The translations under genes and the position numbers were made by a program. The notes beneath the pieces were generated by a model, which was given only the letters and a program-made list of their open reading frames with translations, was not told the DNA's origin and did no database searches. This document shows positions 24,892 to 31,913 of a stretch of 46,896 bases of DNA, piece after piece. Source of the stretch: JAMBLL01 sp964460075 (lineage in GTDB: Bacteria > Actinomycetota > Acidimicrobiia > Spongiisociales > UBA5794); contig CAYWPC010000019.1 in NCBI GenBank assembly GCA_964460075.1, positions 1 through 46,896 of the forward strand, read 5' to 3'. Numbering within the stretch: position 1 is the stretch's first letter; the number at the start of each line of letters is the position of its first letter.

Positions 24892-24929
24892 GTAACACAG
24901 TGTTCACATTGCAGTTACCGGTAGGAAAC
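24892..24929. promoter_or_regulatory. GlnR-box-like array between the two glutamine synthetase genes
   Basis: Four pentamers are separated by exactly 6 nt each: GTAAC (24892), TTCAC (24903), GTTAC (24914) and GAAAC (24925). This follows the GTnAC-n6-GaAAC-n6-GTnAC-n6-GaAAC layout described for actinobacterial GlnR. Only the second element deviates (TTCAC for GAAAC). It is 72 bp from the type I start and 83 bp from the type II start, so it could control both. Binding is inferred. Confidence 0.65.
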
Positions 24930-25011
24930 GACTTTGGCGCATCCTTACAGCATTGGGGAAGTGGCTGAAGCTTGTCCAGAGGAAGTGCTTCGGAACCGAA
25001 AGTGAGGACCC

Positions 25012-26013
25012 ATGCCGTATCGGGCTGAGTACATCTGGATCGACGGGCGCAAGCCAACCGGCTTGCTCCGATCAAAGACCAAGATCGTTGCCGATGGTCA
25101 GGAACCACCGATCTGGGGTTTCGATGGCTCGTCGACGGGGCAGGCTCCTGGAGCCAACTCGGATTGCGTTCTCCGCCCGGTGAAGGTCGTACCCGATCCT
25201 ATCCGAGGCGGTGACGACGTCCTTGTCATGTGTGAGGTGCTCAACACCGACATGACGCCACACGAGACGAACACGCGAGCCGCGACCGTTGAGGCGCTCG
25301 ACAAGTATGCCGACCAGGAGCCATGGTTCGGCCTCGAGCAGGAGTACACGTTCTTCAAAGATGGTCGCCCCCATGGATGGCCGATCGGCGGTTACCCCGC
25401 CCCCCAGGGTGGCTACTACTGCGGCATCGGTGCCGACGAGATATGGGGCCGCGACGTCGTCGAGGATCACACCTGGGCATGCATGGAAGCAGACCTCGCA
25501 ATATCTGGGACGAACGCCGAAGTGATGATCGGCCAGTGGGAGTTTCAAATCGGTCCCGTGGGGCCCGTCGAGGTCGGAGATCAACTCTGGCTCGCCAGGT
25601 GGCTGTTGTATCGCATAGCGGAGGACTACGACATCTCTGCAACGCTGAATCCCAAGCCTGTCAAGGGAGATTGGAATGGCGCTGGGATGCACACCAACTT
25701 CTCGACGAAGGCCATGCGCGAGAGTTGGGATCCCATAATTGCTGCATGTGAGGCTCTTGGAGACAAGGCTCAGGAGCACGTCGCCAACTACGGAGCGGGG
25801 ATCCAACAGCGGCTCACCGGCTTGCACGAGACCGCTCCGTGGTCCGAGTACAGCTACGGCATCTCTGACCGTGGCGCATCGGTACGTATCCCGTGGCAGG
25901 TCGATGTTGAGAAGAAGGGCTACATTGAGGATCGCCGTCCGAACGCGAACGCGGATCCGTACGTCGTTACTGCCATGATCACAGAGACCGTGTGCAGCAA
26001 GCTAGCTGACTGA
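25012..26013 (+). CDS. glnII: Type II (eukaryote-like) glutamine synthetase
   Basis: The 333-aa protein is of the GSII class, found in eukaryotes, Streptomyces, Frankia and rhizobia. Motifs are YIWIDGRKPTGLLRSKT, WGFDGSSTGQAPGANSD, PWFGLEQEYTFF, NAEVMIGQWEFQIGPVGPVEVGDQLW, GDWNGAGMHTNFST and SYGISDRGASVRIPW. It makes glutamine like GSI but has an unrelated quaternary structure and no adenylylation. GTGAGGA precedes the ATG. It is divergent from glnA with the GlnR-box-like array between them. Confidence 0.93.
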   Translation: MPYRAEYIWIDGRKPTGLLRSKTKIVADGQEPPIWGFDGSSTGQAPGANSDCVLRPVKVVPDPIRGGDDVLVMCEVLNTDMTPHETNTRAATVEALDKYADQEPWFGLEQEYTFFKDGRPHGWPIGGYPAPQGGYYCGIGADEIWGRDVVEDHTWACMEADLAISGTNAEVMIGQWEFQIGPVGPVEVGDQLWLARWLLYRIAEDYDISATLNPKPVKGDWNGAGMHTNFSTKAMRESWDPIIAACEALGDKAQEHVANYGAGIQQRLTGLHETAPWSEYSYGISDRGASVRIPWQVDVEKKGYIEDRRPNANADPYVVTAMITETVCSKLAD

Positions 26014-26241
26014 CGCAGCGATCTTTGCGAGTAGCTCCACCGGAGCGGCCATCTGATGACGCTGTGCGATCATGCATATCGCGCATGGGTTCCAATCAAC
26101 GGCACGGCCGTCGTGGGGGACGTCGCTGTTCCCGCACGGAGCGAATGCCAGAGGTAGCAGCTGTCGCCATGCAAGCGTATGGGACCGGAGGGGAACGTGA
26201 TCAAACGCAGATGCCCTCCGGACGCCGCTGCTGGATCTCAA
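26002..26241 (-). CDS. Small CxxC protein, unknown function
   Basis: The 79-codon frame from TTG 26241 contains a coherent C-terminal part: FAPCGNSDVPHDGRAVDWNPCAICMIAQRHQMA. Three Cys, with a CAIC (CxxC) pair, suggest a possible metal site. Its TTG overlaps the TGA of the upstream gene (TTGA at 26241-26238), which suggests translational coupling. It overlaps the convergent glnII 3' end by 12 bp. The N-terminal third looks less protein-like, so the true start could be further in. Confidence 0.45.
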   Translation of the reverse strand: MRSSSGVRRASAFDHVPLRSHTLAWRQLLPLAFAPCGNSDVPHDGRAVDWNPCAICMIAQRHQMAAPVELLAKIAASVS

Positions 26242-26822
26242 CTTGGCGTCAGGGCGCGGACCACGTCGAGCTGTGCCGTGAATGCAGTCGTCGAATCGTT
26301 GTACGCCTGAACGGCATCTCGTCGCAGCGAACCGTCGTCCGGTGCGAGCAGCCCTTCAAGGACGGCATCTGCCTGCACTATGAGATCCTGGGACGCAGTG
26401 ATCGTGTCGCGCCATGCCGGCTTGAAAGGATCAGGCACCGTGGTCGCTGCCACCTGATTTGCGAGTTTCTGGGCATCGTCCCGAGCATCGGTGAACCCGG
26501 CCTCGGCGCCGTCATGATCGATATCTCTGGCCTCCCACTGCTCGTTGACGCTGGTGAGTTGGGCGACGAGATCAGTGGCCGTCTTGTCGAAGCGGTCGAC
26601 TTCGGCGAGGAAAGCAAGGACTTCGGTCGGCAGCGTCGATGTTGTCGTTGGGGCGACTGTGGTTGTCGTTGTGACCGGAATCGTGGTGGTGGTCGATGCC
26701 GCCACATCGGCTGGGGGCAACGCATTCACAAACACGTAGGTGAACCCGATCAGCACAGCTATAACGATCGGGAGTATCCACCGGCCTGGTTTGGGGTCCG
26801 CTTTGCTCACGCCGATGAGCAT
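26238..26822 (-). CDS. Membrane-anchored helical protein with Thr-rich linker
   Basis: The 194-aa protein has a short cytoplasmic N-terminus, one transmembrane helix (WILPIVIAVLIGFTYVFVNA, about 15-34), and a Thr-rich linker (about 43-65). A predicted helical extracytoplasmic domain follows (about 66-194), with heptad-like spacing (VLAFLAEVDRFDKTATDLVAQL) and no Cys. I do not recognise a family. It is the first gene of a short minus-strand pair with the CxxC protein and is divergent from the SDR gene at 26867. Confidence 0.7.
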   Translation of the reverse strand: MLIGVSKADPKPGRWILPIVIAVLIGFTYVFVNALPPADVAASTTTTIPVTTTTTVAPTTTSTLPTEVLAFLAEVDRFDKTATDLVAQLTSVNEQWEARDIDHDGAEAGFTDARDDAQKLANQVAATTVPDPFKPAWRDTITASQDLIVQADAVLEGLLAPDDGSLRRDAVQAYNDSTTAFTAQLDVVRALTPS

Positions 26823-26866
26823 AGGCGGTATCTGCAGATCAGAGCATTATCGCTACGATCGTCTCC

Positions 26867-27598
26867 ATGGAACTTACCGGCAGGACGGCAGTCGTCACAG
26901 GGGGTGCGGTTCGTGTCGGTCGCGCGATCAGTATCGCCCTCGCCCGCGAGGGTGCACATGTGTTCATTCACTACAACCGGTCGGCTGAGCCGGCAGCAGT
27001 TCTACGCGACGAGATCGTCGCGGCAGGAGGTGTTGCGGACATCGGGTCCAGCGACTTGTCGAACCCTGTCGAAGCAGAGGCACTGATCACGGACGCGACA
27101 GAATCGCTCGGAACCGTGTCTGTACTTGTGAACAGCGCATCTGGTTTTCCTGCCGACACAATCGAAGATGTAACGGTCGATGGGTGGCGAGCCACGATGG
27201 ATCTCACTCTCGGATCACCGCTCTTTCTCACGCAGGCGTTCGCACGCCAGATCAGTGATCGTCAGCAAGGCGCAGTCGTCAATGTTACGGACGTCAAGAC
27301 GACGCGACCGTATCGCAAGCACCTCTCCTACATGCTCGCCAAGGGAGGCGTTGATACGTTGACCCGCGCCGCAGCTGTCGCTCTCGCGCCACACATCAGG
27401 GTCAACGCAGTGGCACTAGGAGTGATTCTGCCGCCGCCTGGGGAGGGCCAGGAGTACATGGACGCCATCACGGCGAACCTACCTCTTGCTCGGGCTGGTG
27501 GCGCCGACGTCGTTGCAGACACCGTGGTGTTCCTCGCAACGAACGACTTCATCACCGGTGAGATTGTTCGCCTCGATGGCGGAGCCGCGCTCGTGTAG
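26867..27598 (+). CDS. SDR oxidoreductase, pteridine-reductase/FolM-like
   Basis: The 243-aa short-chain dehydrogenase has a cofactor motif TGGAVRVGRAIS, in which the arginine pattern matches PTR1/FolM-type enzymes using NADPH. Other motifs are LVNSASGF in place of NNAG, the catalytic Y-x3-K in SYMLAKGG, and a C-terminal FITGEIVRLDGG. PTR1/FolM reduce dihydropterins and can reduce dihydrofolate. The folB, folK-folE and moaA genes directly downstream make a pterin substrate likely. It may supplement or replace a classical dihydrofolate reductase, but that is inference. Confidence 0.8.
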   Translation: MELTGRTAVVTGGAVRVGRAISIALAREGAHVFIHYNRSAEPAAVLRDEIVAAGGVADIGSSDLSNPVEAEALITDATESLGTVSVLVNSASGFPADTIEDVTVDGWRATMDLTLGSPLFLTQAFARQISDRQQGAVVNVTDVKTTRPYRKHLSYMLAKGGVDTLTRAAAVALAPHIRVNAVALGVILPPPGEGQEYMDAITANLPLARAGGADVVADTVVFLATNDFITGEIVRLDGGAALV

Positions 27599-27661
27599 CG
27601 CGCAGCGAGCGGCGTTGACGAAGTCGTTAGCCGTCGGCCGGCATCCGTCTACCCTTTGCGC

Positions 27662-28033
27662 ATGTTCCTTGACCGGATATTTATCAAAGACCTCCTGGTG
27701 TCGGGAATCATCGGCATCAACCCTGATGAGCGACTGAACAAGCAGGACATTGCAGTCAACGTGATCATGTGGGTTGACACCTCTGCGGCAGCGAAATCTG
27801 ACGACATCGATGATGCCGTGAACTATCGGACGATCGCAAAAAGGATCATTTCTCACGTTGAGGAGTCCGAGCCGATGCTTGTCGAGCGTCTTGTGCAAGA
27901 GATCGCTGATGTGTGTCTCGAGGATGCCAGGGTTGACAGTGTCGAGGTGACCGTTGAGAAGCCTGGTGCGCTGCGGCATGCTCGATCCGTGGGAATCAGC
28001 ATCATGCGGTCGCGTGTTAACACCTCCACCTAA
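27662..28033 (+). CDS. folB: Dihydroneopterin aldolase FolB
   Basis: The 123-aa protein matches FolB: DRIFIKDLLVSGIIGINPDERLNKQDIAVNVIMWVD, then DDIDDAVNYRTIAKRIISHVEES (substrate-binding Tyr), LVERLVQEIADVCL and VTVEKPGALRHARSVGISI. It cleaves dihydroneopterin to 6-hydroxymethyl-dihydropterin and glycolaldehyde. ATG 27662 is preferred. It ends 10 bp before the folK-folE ORF; its TAA is part of the TAAGGAG that serves as the next ribosome-binding site. Confidence 0.9.
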   Translation: MFLDRIFIKDLLVSGIIGINPDERLNKQDIAVNVIMWVDTSAAAKSDDIDDAVNYRTIAKRIISHVEESEPMLVERLVQEIADVCLEDARVDSVEVTVEKPGALRHARSVGISIMRSRVNTST

Positions 28034-28043
28034 GGAGATGGTC

Positions 28044-29171
28044 ATGGATGTCAAGGATGTACACGTTTCGGCTGTGATACTTGCCGGCTCGAATCTCGAC
28101 AAGGAACGGTGCCTCCCCGAGGCGATGCGGCGGCTGCGTCGGCACCCTGACATTCAGGTTCGTGCCGTGAGCCCATGCTTCGAAAGCGCCTCGGTCGGCG
28201 GCCCGACGGACGCACCAGACTTTTACAACGCAGCAGCTCTCGTGTCGACCCGACTTGAACCGGAGGCTCTTCGCGGAGAGTTGCGCATCATGGAGGAGGA
28301 CCTTGGGCGAGTTCGCACAGATGACCCCAGTGCGCCGCGTACGATCGACCTTGACATCGTCCTCTACGGTGACATCGTGGAAGACTTCGATGATTGGTCT
28401 CTCCCCGATCCCGACATCGAGACGCAGATGCATGTGGCTGTTCCTGTGGCAGCCGTTGCTCCGCGGTGGATCCATCCGATTCTCGGGAAGACCACTGTCG
28501 AGCTTGCTGAGGCATTGACCACCGCTCACCCGGAGGTGAACACAAGCATGGCCATCAAGCTCAGCACTCCCTACACGACACGTGCCGTTGAGGATTTCGA
28601 CGACACGGAGGACGTGTATGCGCCACGCCTGGAGTCGATTATTCGCAACCAGCTCATCGAGATCGGAGAGGACCCGGATCGTGAGGGTCTTGCTCGCACA
28701 CCCCTGAGGGTGGCGAAGGCGATGGACTTTCTCACCAGTGGATACGCAACATCGATCGAGGAGGTTGTCAACGGCGCCATCTTCGACGCCGAGGGTGCTT
28801 CCGAGATGGTTGTTGTGCGCGACGTCGAGTACTACTCGATGTGTGAGCACCACATGCTTCCCTTCTTCGGGAAGGCGACAGTCGCTTATCTGCCTAGGGG
28901 CAAGATCATCGGCCTCTCCAAGATTGCACGCATTGTGGATGTGTTCGCACGGCGGCTTCAAGTCCAGGAACGTCTCACGAATCAGGTAGCAGACGCCATG
29001 TGTGAGATCCTCGACCCGTACGGTGTCGGCGTCGTCATGGAGGGCAAGCATCTCTGCATGATGATGCGCGGTGTCCAGAAGCAGGAAAGCAACATGATCA
29101 CGAGCGCTATGCGCGGGACATTCAAGAGCGATGCCCTTACCCGAACGGAGTTCCTCAACTTCGTCGGGTGA
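28044..29171 (+). CDS. folK-folE: FolK-FolE fusion: HPPK plus GTP cyclohydrolase I
   Basis: A single uninterrupted ORF of 375 aa encodes two folate enzymes. Residues 1-168 are 6-hydroxymethyl-dihydropterin pyrophosphokinase (VILAGSNLDKE, ESASVGGPTDAPDFYNAA, RTIDLDIVLYGD, VAVPVAAVAPRWIHP). Residues 169-375 are GTP cyclohydrolase I (YYSMCEHHMLPFFGKATVAYLP with zinc ligands, LSKIARIVDVFARRLQVQERLT, GKHLCMMMRG with the third ligand). FolE catalyses the first pterin step and FolK a late one. No stop separates them. An internal ATG at 28548 has a perfect ribosome-binding site, so a free FolE may also be made. ATG 28044 has AAGGAG 6 nt upstream. Confidence 0.88.
   Translation: MDVKDVHVSAVILAGSNLDKERCLPEAMRRLRRHPDIQVRAVSPCFESASVGGPTDAPDFYNAAALVSTRLEPEALRGELRIMEEDLGRVRTDDPSAPRTIDLDIVLYGDIVEDFDDWSLPDPDIETQMHVAVPVAAVAPRWIHPILGKTTVELAEALTTAHPEVNTSMAIKLSTPYTTRAVEDFDDTEDVYAPRLESIIRNQLIEIGEDPDREGLARTPLRVAKAMDFLTSGYATSIEEVVNGAIFDAEGASEMVVVRDVEYYSMCEHHMLPFFGKATVAYLPRGKIIGLSKIARIVDVFARRLQVQERLTNQVADAMCEILDPYGVGVVMEGKHLCMMMRGVQKQESNMITSAMRGTFKSDALTRTEFLNFVG
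28532..28550 (+). promoter_or_regulatory. Internal Shine-Dalgarno and ATG for FolE
   Basis: GGAGGTGA (28532-28539) lies 8 nt upstream of ATG 28548, exactly at the FolK/FolE domain junction and in the same frame. This would give a stand-alone FolE of 207 aa, the normal length for the family. Confidence 0.65.
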
Positions 29172-29217
29172 GCACGATCCGGCGAATGCACCCGTCAGCT
29201 CCAGGTACTGTTACGGG

Positions 29218-30219
29218 ATGCAGCGAGACTCTCTCGGGCGCGTGATGCGCGATCTCCGAATCTCGGTCACAGACCGATGCAGTTTCCGCTGCGTCTACTG
29301 CATGCCTCGTGAACTGTACGACGATCATGAGTACCTCGATCGTTCAGAGGTACTGAACTACGACGAGATTGTGCGATTTGCGCGTATCGTGACGCACTTC
29401 GGCGTAGCAAAGATTCGGTTGACGGGCGGCGAGCCACTCCTTCGCAGGGAGATAGAGACCCTCGTAAGGGGACTTGCGGAGATAGAGGGCATAGCCGATC
29501 TTGCGATGACGACGAATGGGCAACTCCTTGCGAAGCATGCGAACTCCCTTTCGAGCGCTGGCCTCAACCGAGTGACGGTCAGCCTCGACGGCATCGACGA
29601 TGATGTTGTTGCGAGGATGATCGACACCGACGTTCCTGTGTCTGTCGTACTCGACGGGATCGATGCCGCGAGCGAAGCCGGTCTTGGCCCGATCAAGATC
29701 AACGCCGTCGTGCGTCGCGGATGGAACGAAGATCAAATCGTCCCCCTCGTCGAATACTGCCGCGGTACAGGTCACACAGTTCGATTCATCGAGTACATGG
29801 ATGTTGGCACTACCAACGCGTGGCGGGCCGACGAGGTTGTCCCATCGGCGACGATCCTCGAAATCCTCTCGCAGCGATGGGAACTGGTTCCCGCACAGCC
29901 TGCGTACGCCGGCGAGGTTGCCACCCGGTACCGGTTCGCCGACGAGCCGGGCGAGATCGGGTTCATCTCGTCGGTGAGTGAGCCGTTCTGTGGCGACTGC
30001 ACCAGGCTCAGGCTCGCTGCCGACGGAACCGTGTACACGTGTCTCTTCGCCTCGAAGGGGACGGACATCAAGACGCCGATGCGCAATGGAGCAACCGACG
30101 ACGACATCGCGGCGATCCTCTCCAGAGTCTGGTCAGAGCGCGACGACAGGTATTCGGAGCTACGAGGAGCGGTCCCCCTCGACTTTCCAAGGGTGGAGAT
30201 GAGCTACATCGGCGGATAG
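29218..30219 (+). CDS. moaA: GTP 3',8-cyclase MoaA
   Basis: A radical SAM enzyme for the first step of molybdenum cofactor synthesis. The 333-aa protein has the N-terminal cluster motif CSFRCVYC (Cx3Cx2C) and the SAM-binding LTGGEPLLR. The C-terminal second cluster is CGDCTRLRLAADGTVYTC (Cx2Cx13C), and it ends in the conserved Gly-Gly tail. It shares the substrate GTP with FolE immediately upstream (46-bp spacing). The ATG is followed by QRDSLGRVMRDLRISVTDRC, the usual family beginning. A Mo enzyme such as a formate dehydrogenase would also fit with selAB, but none is in the window. Confidence 0.92.
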   Translation: MQRDSLGRVMRDLRISVTDRCSFRCVYCMPRELYDDHEYLDRSEVLNYDEIVRFARIVTHFGVAKIRLTGGEPLLRREIETLVRGLAEIEGIADLAMTTNGQLLAKHANSLSSAGLNRVTVSLDGIDDDVVARMIDTDVPVSVVLDGIDAASEAGLGPIKINAVVRRGWNEDQIVPLVEYCRGTGHTVRFIEYMDVGTTNAWRADEVVPSATILEILSQRWELVPAQPAYAGEVATRYRFADEPGEIGFISSVSEPFCGDCTRLRLAADGTVYTCLFASKGTDIKTPMRNGATDDDIAAILSRVWSERDDRYSELRGAVPLDFPRVEMSYIGG

Positions 30220-30350
30220 CGTTCCCGAGCTCAGCAGACGTGCACCCCACGCCGACACGGATCGCTACCAGCAGCAGGTCGCGAAACTCTCTACGCATCG
30301 AAGGCAACGGACCCATTGCAACGCGGGATCAGGCTTGACATCGTCGAGCC

Positions 30351-30860
30351 ATGAGTCCAGCAACCACCCTTTCGCTGTTCGTCGTACTCGTATCGAGCAT
30401 GGTGCTGATGGCACTACTTCTTGTGCCAACTGCACGTCGGCATCTCGCCTTGACACGGCGGGGCGTCGACGCTCCTAGATTCCTGGCGGTGTCGGCCCTG
30501 GCACTTATGCTGCTTTCGGTACCTGGTGGCCCGTTGGCTGCAACGGCAGCGACTCCCCCGCCAGCGATGCGTGTCATGTCGGAGACGAACGACGCGCCAT
30601 CGGAGTCGGTTCGCCCGATCGCAGTCGTGTATCGGTTCGGTGTCACACGTGGAAGCAACATCTACACCGTCGTGACAGGCGATTCGCTTTGGAGGATCGC
30701 TTCGGCGCAGCTCGCTCAGCGTGGTGGCAGTCCGAGAGGAGAAGAGGTCGCACGATTCTGGCATGAAATCTACCAGGCGAATCGTGACGTCATCGGACTC
30801 GATCCTGCCTTGATCATGCCTGGCCAGGTTCTCACCATCCCAGGAGGAAGCCGTGGATAG
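30351..30860 (+). CDS. Membrane protein with C-terminal LysM domain
   Basis: The 169-aa protein has two hydrophobic segments (about 5-27 and 42-63), a Pro/Ala linker, and a LysM-like domain (about 100-166, IYTVVTGDSLWRIASAQLAQ... VIGLDPALIMPGQVLTIPGG). LysM binds N-acetylglucosamine polymers such as peptidoglycan. The LysM is expanded by about 15 residues in the middle. The last 8 bp overlap the next gene, so both are probably co-translated. Confidence 0.75.
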   Translation: MSPATTLSLFVVLVSSMVLMALLLVPTARRHLALTRRGVDAPRFLAVSALALMLLSVPGGPLAATAATPPPAMRVMSETNDAPSESVRPIAVVYRFGVTRGSNIYTVVTGDSLWRIASAQLAQRGGSPRGEEVARFWHEIYQANRDVIGLDPALIMPGQVLTIPGGSRG

Positions 30861-31503
30861 CGAAGAGTTCGAACAGATCCCGTGGTCGTCGCTCACAATG
30901 GACCAGAGCCAGCCTGTGGACCGGAGGCTGTATATGGCGATCGGTGTCGTAGGAGTCGTCGTCGCAGCGATATTCGGAGCACGACTACTCGGTGGCGCGG
31001 CTCCCCAACCGATACCACCCGAAGCGGTAGCACCTCAGGCCGTCATCACCGCGGCAGAGACGACGTCGACCTCGGGTCTTGTGGTGTCTGAGGCGGACCT
31101 CATGGCGGCGTCCCCCGTCGAGCCGGTCGACAACCTCGGACTCTCCGCAGTGGCATTCGCCGAATGGTTTGTCACCGACTACTACACAACGGATGGGTCA
31201 CCGGAGACGTCCCGTTCCGTCACTGCCCTCTTCGCGGACTCGGCCGGCAACCCGCAGTTACCGCATTCGATGACGCCACCGCCGGCGGTCACATACGTTG
31301 AATGGGCCCGCTCGACACGACTTCGTCTTGTCGGTGACGGGGGAGTGGAGGTCGACGTTGTGTACCGTACGATCACAGAGTCAGAAGAAGGTTTCGTCCG
31401 CAACCCCGTGCGGGCCGTTACCGTCACAATGGACGTCGGGAGCAGCGATCCCGGCATTTCCGGGCCGCCAGTGGAGATAGCCGTGCCCGCCATAGGCGGT
31501 TGA
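30853..31503 (+). CDS. Single-pass membrane protein, unknown function
   Basis: The 216-aa protein from GTG 30853 has a cytoplasmic N-terminus (about 1-27), one transmembrane helix (YMAIGVVGVVVAAIFGARLL), a Pro/Ala linker, and an extracytoplasmic domain from about 95. The latter (AVAFAEWFVTDYYTTDGSPETSRSVTALF... VDVVYRTITESEEGFVRNPVRAVTVTMD) has the helix-then-sheet pattern of NTF2-like TcpC or VirB8-type domains. That suggests, but does not show, a link to a secretion or pilus system. It is coupled to the LysM gene (8-bp overlap); no other secretion genes are nearby. Confidence 0.65.
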   Translation: MDSEEFEQIPWSSLTMDQSQPVDRRLYMAIGVVGVVVAAIFGARLLGGAAPQPIPPEAVAPQAVITAAETTSTSGLVVSEADLMAASPVEPVDNLGLSAVAFAEWFVTDYYTTDGSPETSRSVTALFADSAGNPQLPHSMTPPPAVTYVEWARSTRLRLVGDGGVEVDVVYRTITESEEGFVRNPVRAVTVTMDVGSSDPGISGPPVEIAVPAIGG

Positions 31504-31616
31504 TGACGGATCGGCCACATAGGGCATCGCGTTGCTCGAAGGGCTGGCTGAGGTAACCCGCGTGGTGCTCGACCATCTACTTCGACGGTCTACGCTGCAT
31601 CGATGCCCTCAACCCG

Positions 31617-31871
31617 TCACGAGAAGGAGGACTCCAAGATGGAGACGACGAGCGGCACGATGGTGTCCCATGTCTCTTCATCGCTGCGTGTCACCGTCAC
31701 GAAATCACCGGTCATGAACACCGATTGGATGCCTGGGATGGCGAGGATGGGTGCAACCCGATCGTCGCTGGTCGCAGCGTCGGTGAACGTCGACGGGCCT
31801 CCAACAGGGACGCCGACGGTGAACTTCATGGCACGAGGATTTGGCGTGTTCTCAACTACGACGGCCACCAT
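31617..31871 (-). CDS. Stand-alone Nfu N-terminal (NFU_N) domain protein
   Basis: The 84-aa protein matches the NFU_N scaffold domain (VVVENTPNPRAMKFTVG, ...FTDAATSDDRVAPILAIPGIQSVFMTGDFVTVTRSDEETW). The C-terminal NifU-like CxxC domain that normally follows is missing, so it cannot hold a cluster by the usual motif. GAAGGAG lies just upstream of the ATG. Divergent from hyuA with only about 40 bp between. The role may be as a partner of Fe-S assembly proteins. Confidence 0.75.
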   Translation of the reverse strand: MVAVVVENTPNPRAMKFTVGVPVGGPSTFTDAATSDDRVAPILAIPGIQSVFMTGDFVTVTRSDEETWDTIVPLVVSILESSFS

Positions 31872-31913
31872 CTCACTCCTTCAAGGGAGTTCCAAGCGTA
31901 GTGCTGGTGCGAT

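Noticed and set aside
26025..27086. Long plus-strand frame across 26025-27086
   Set aside because: It is antisense to a convincing membrane protein gene and runs into the SDR start; its translation is Cys/Arg-rich and unlike a protein.
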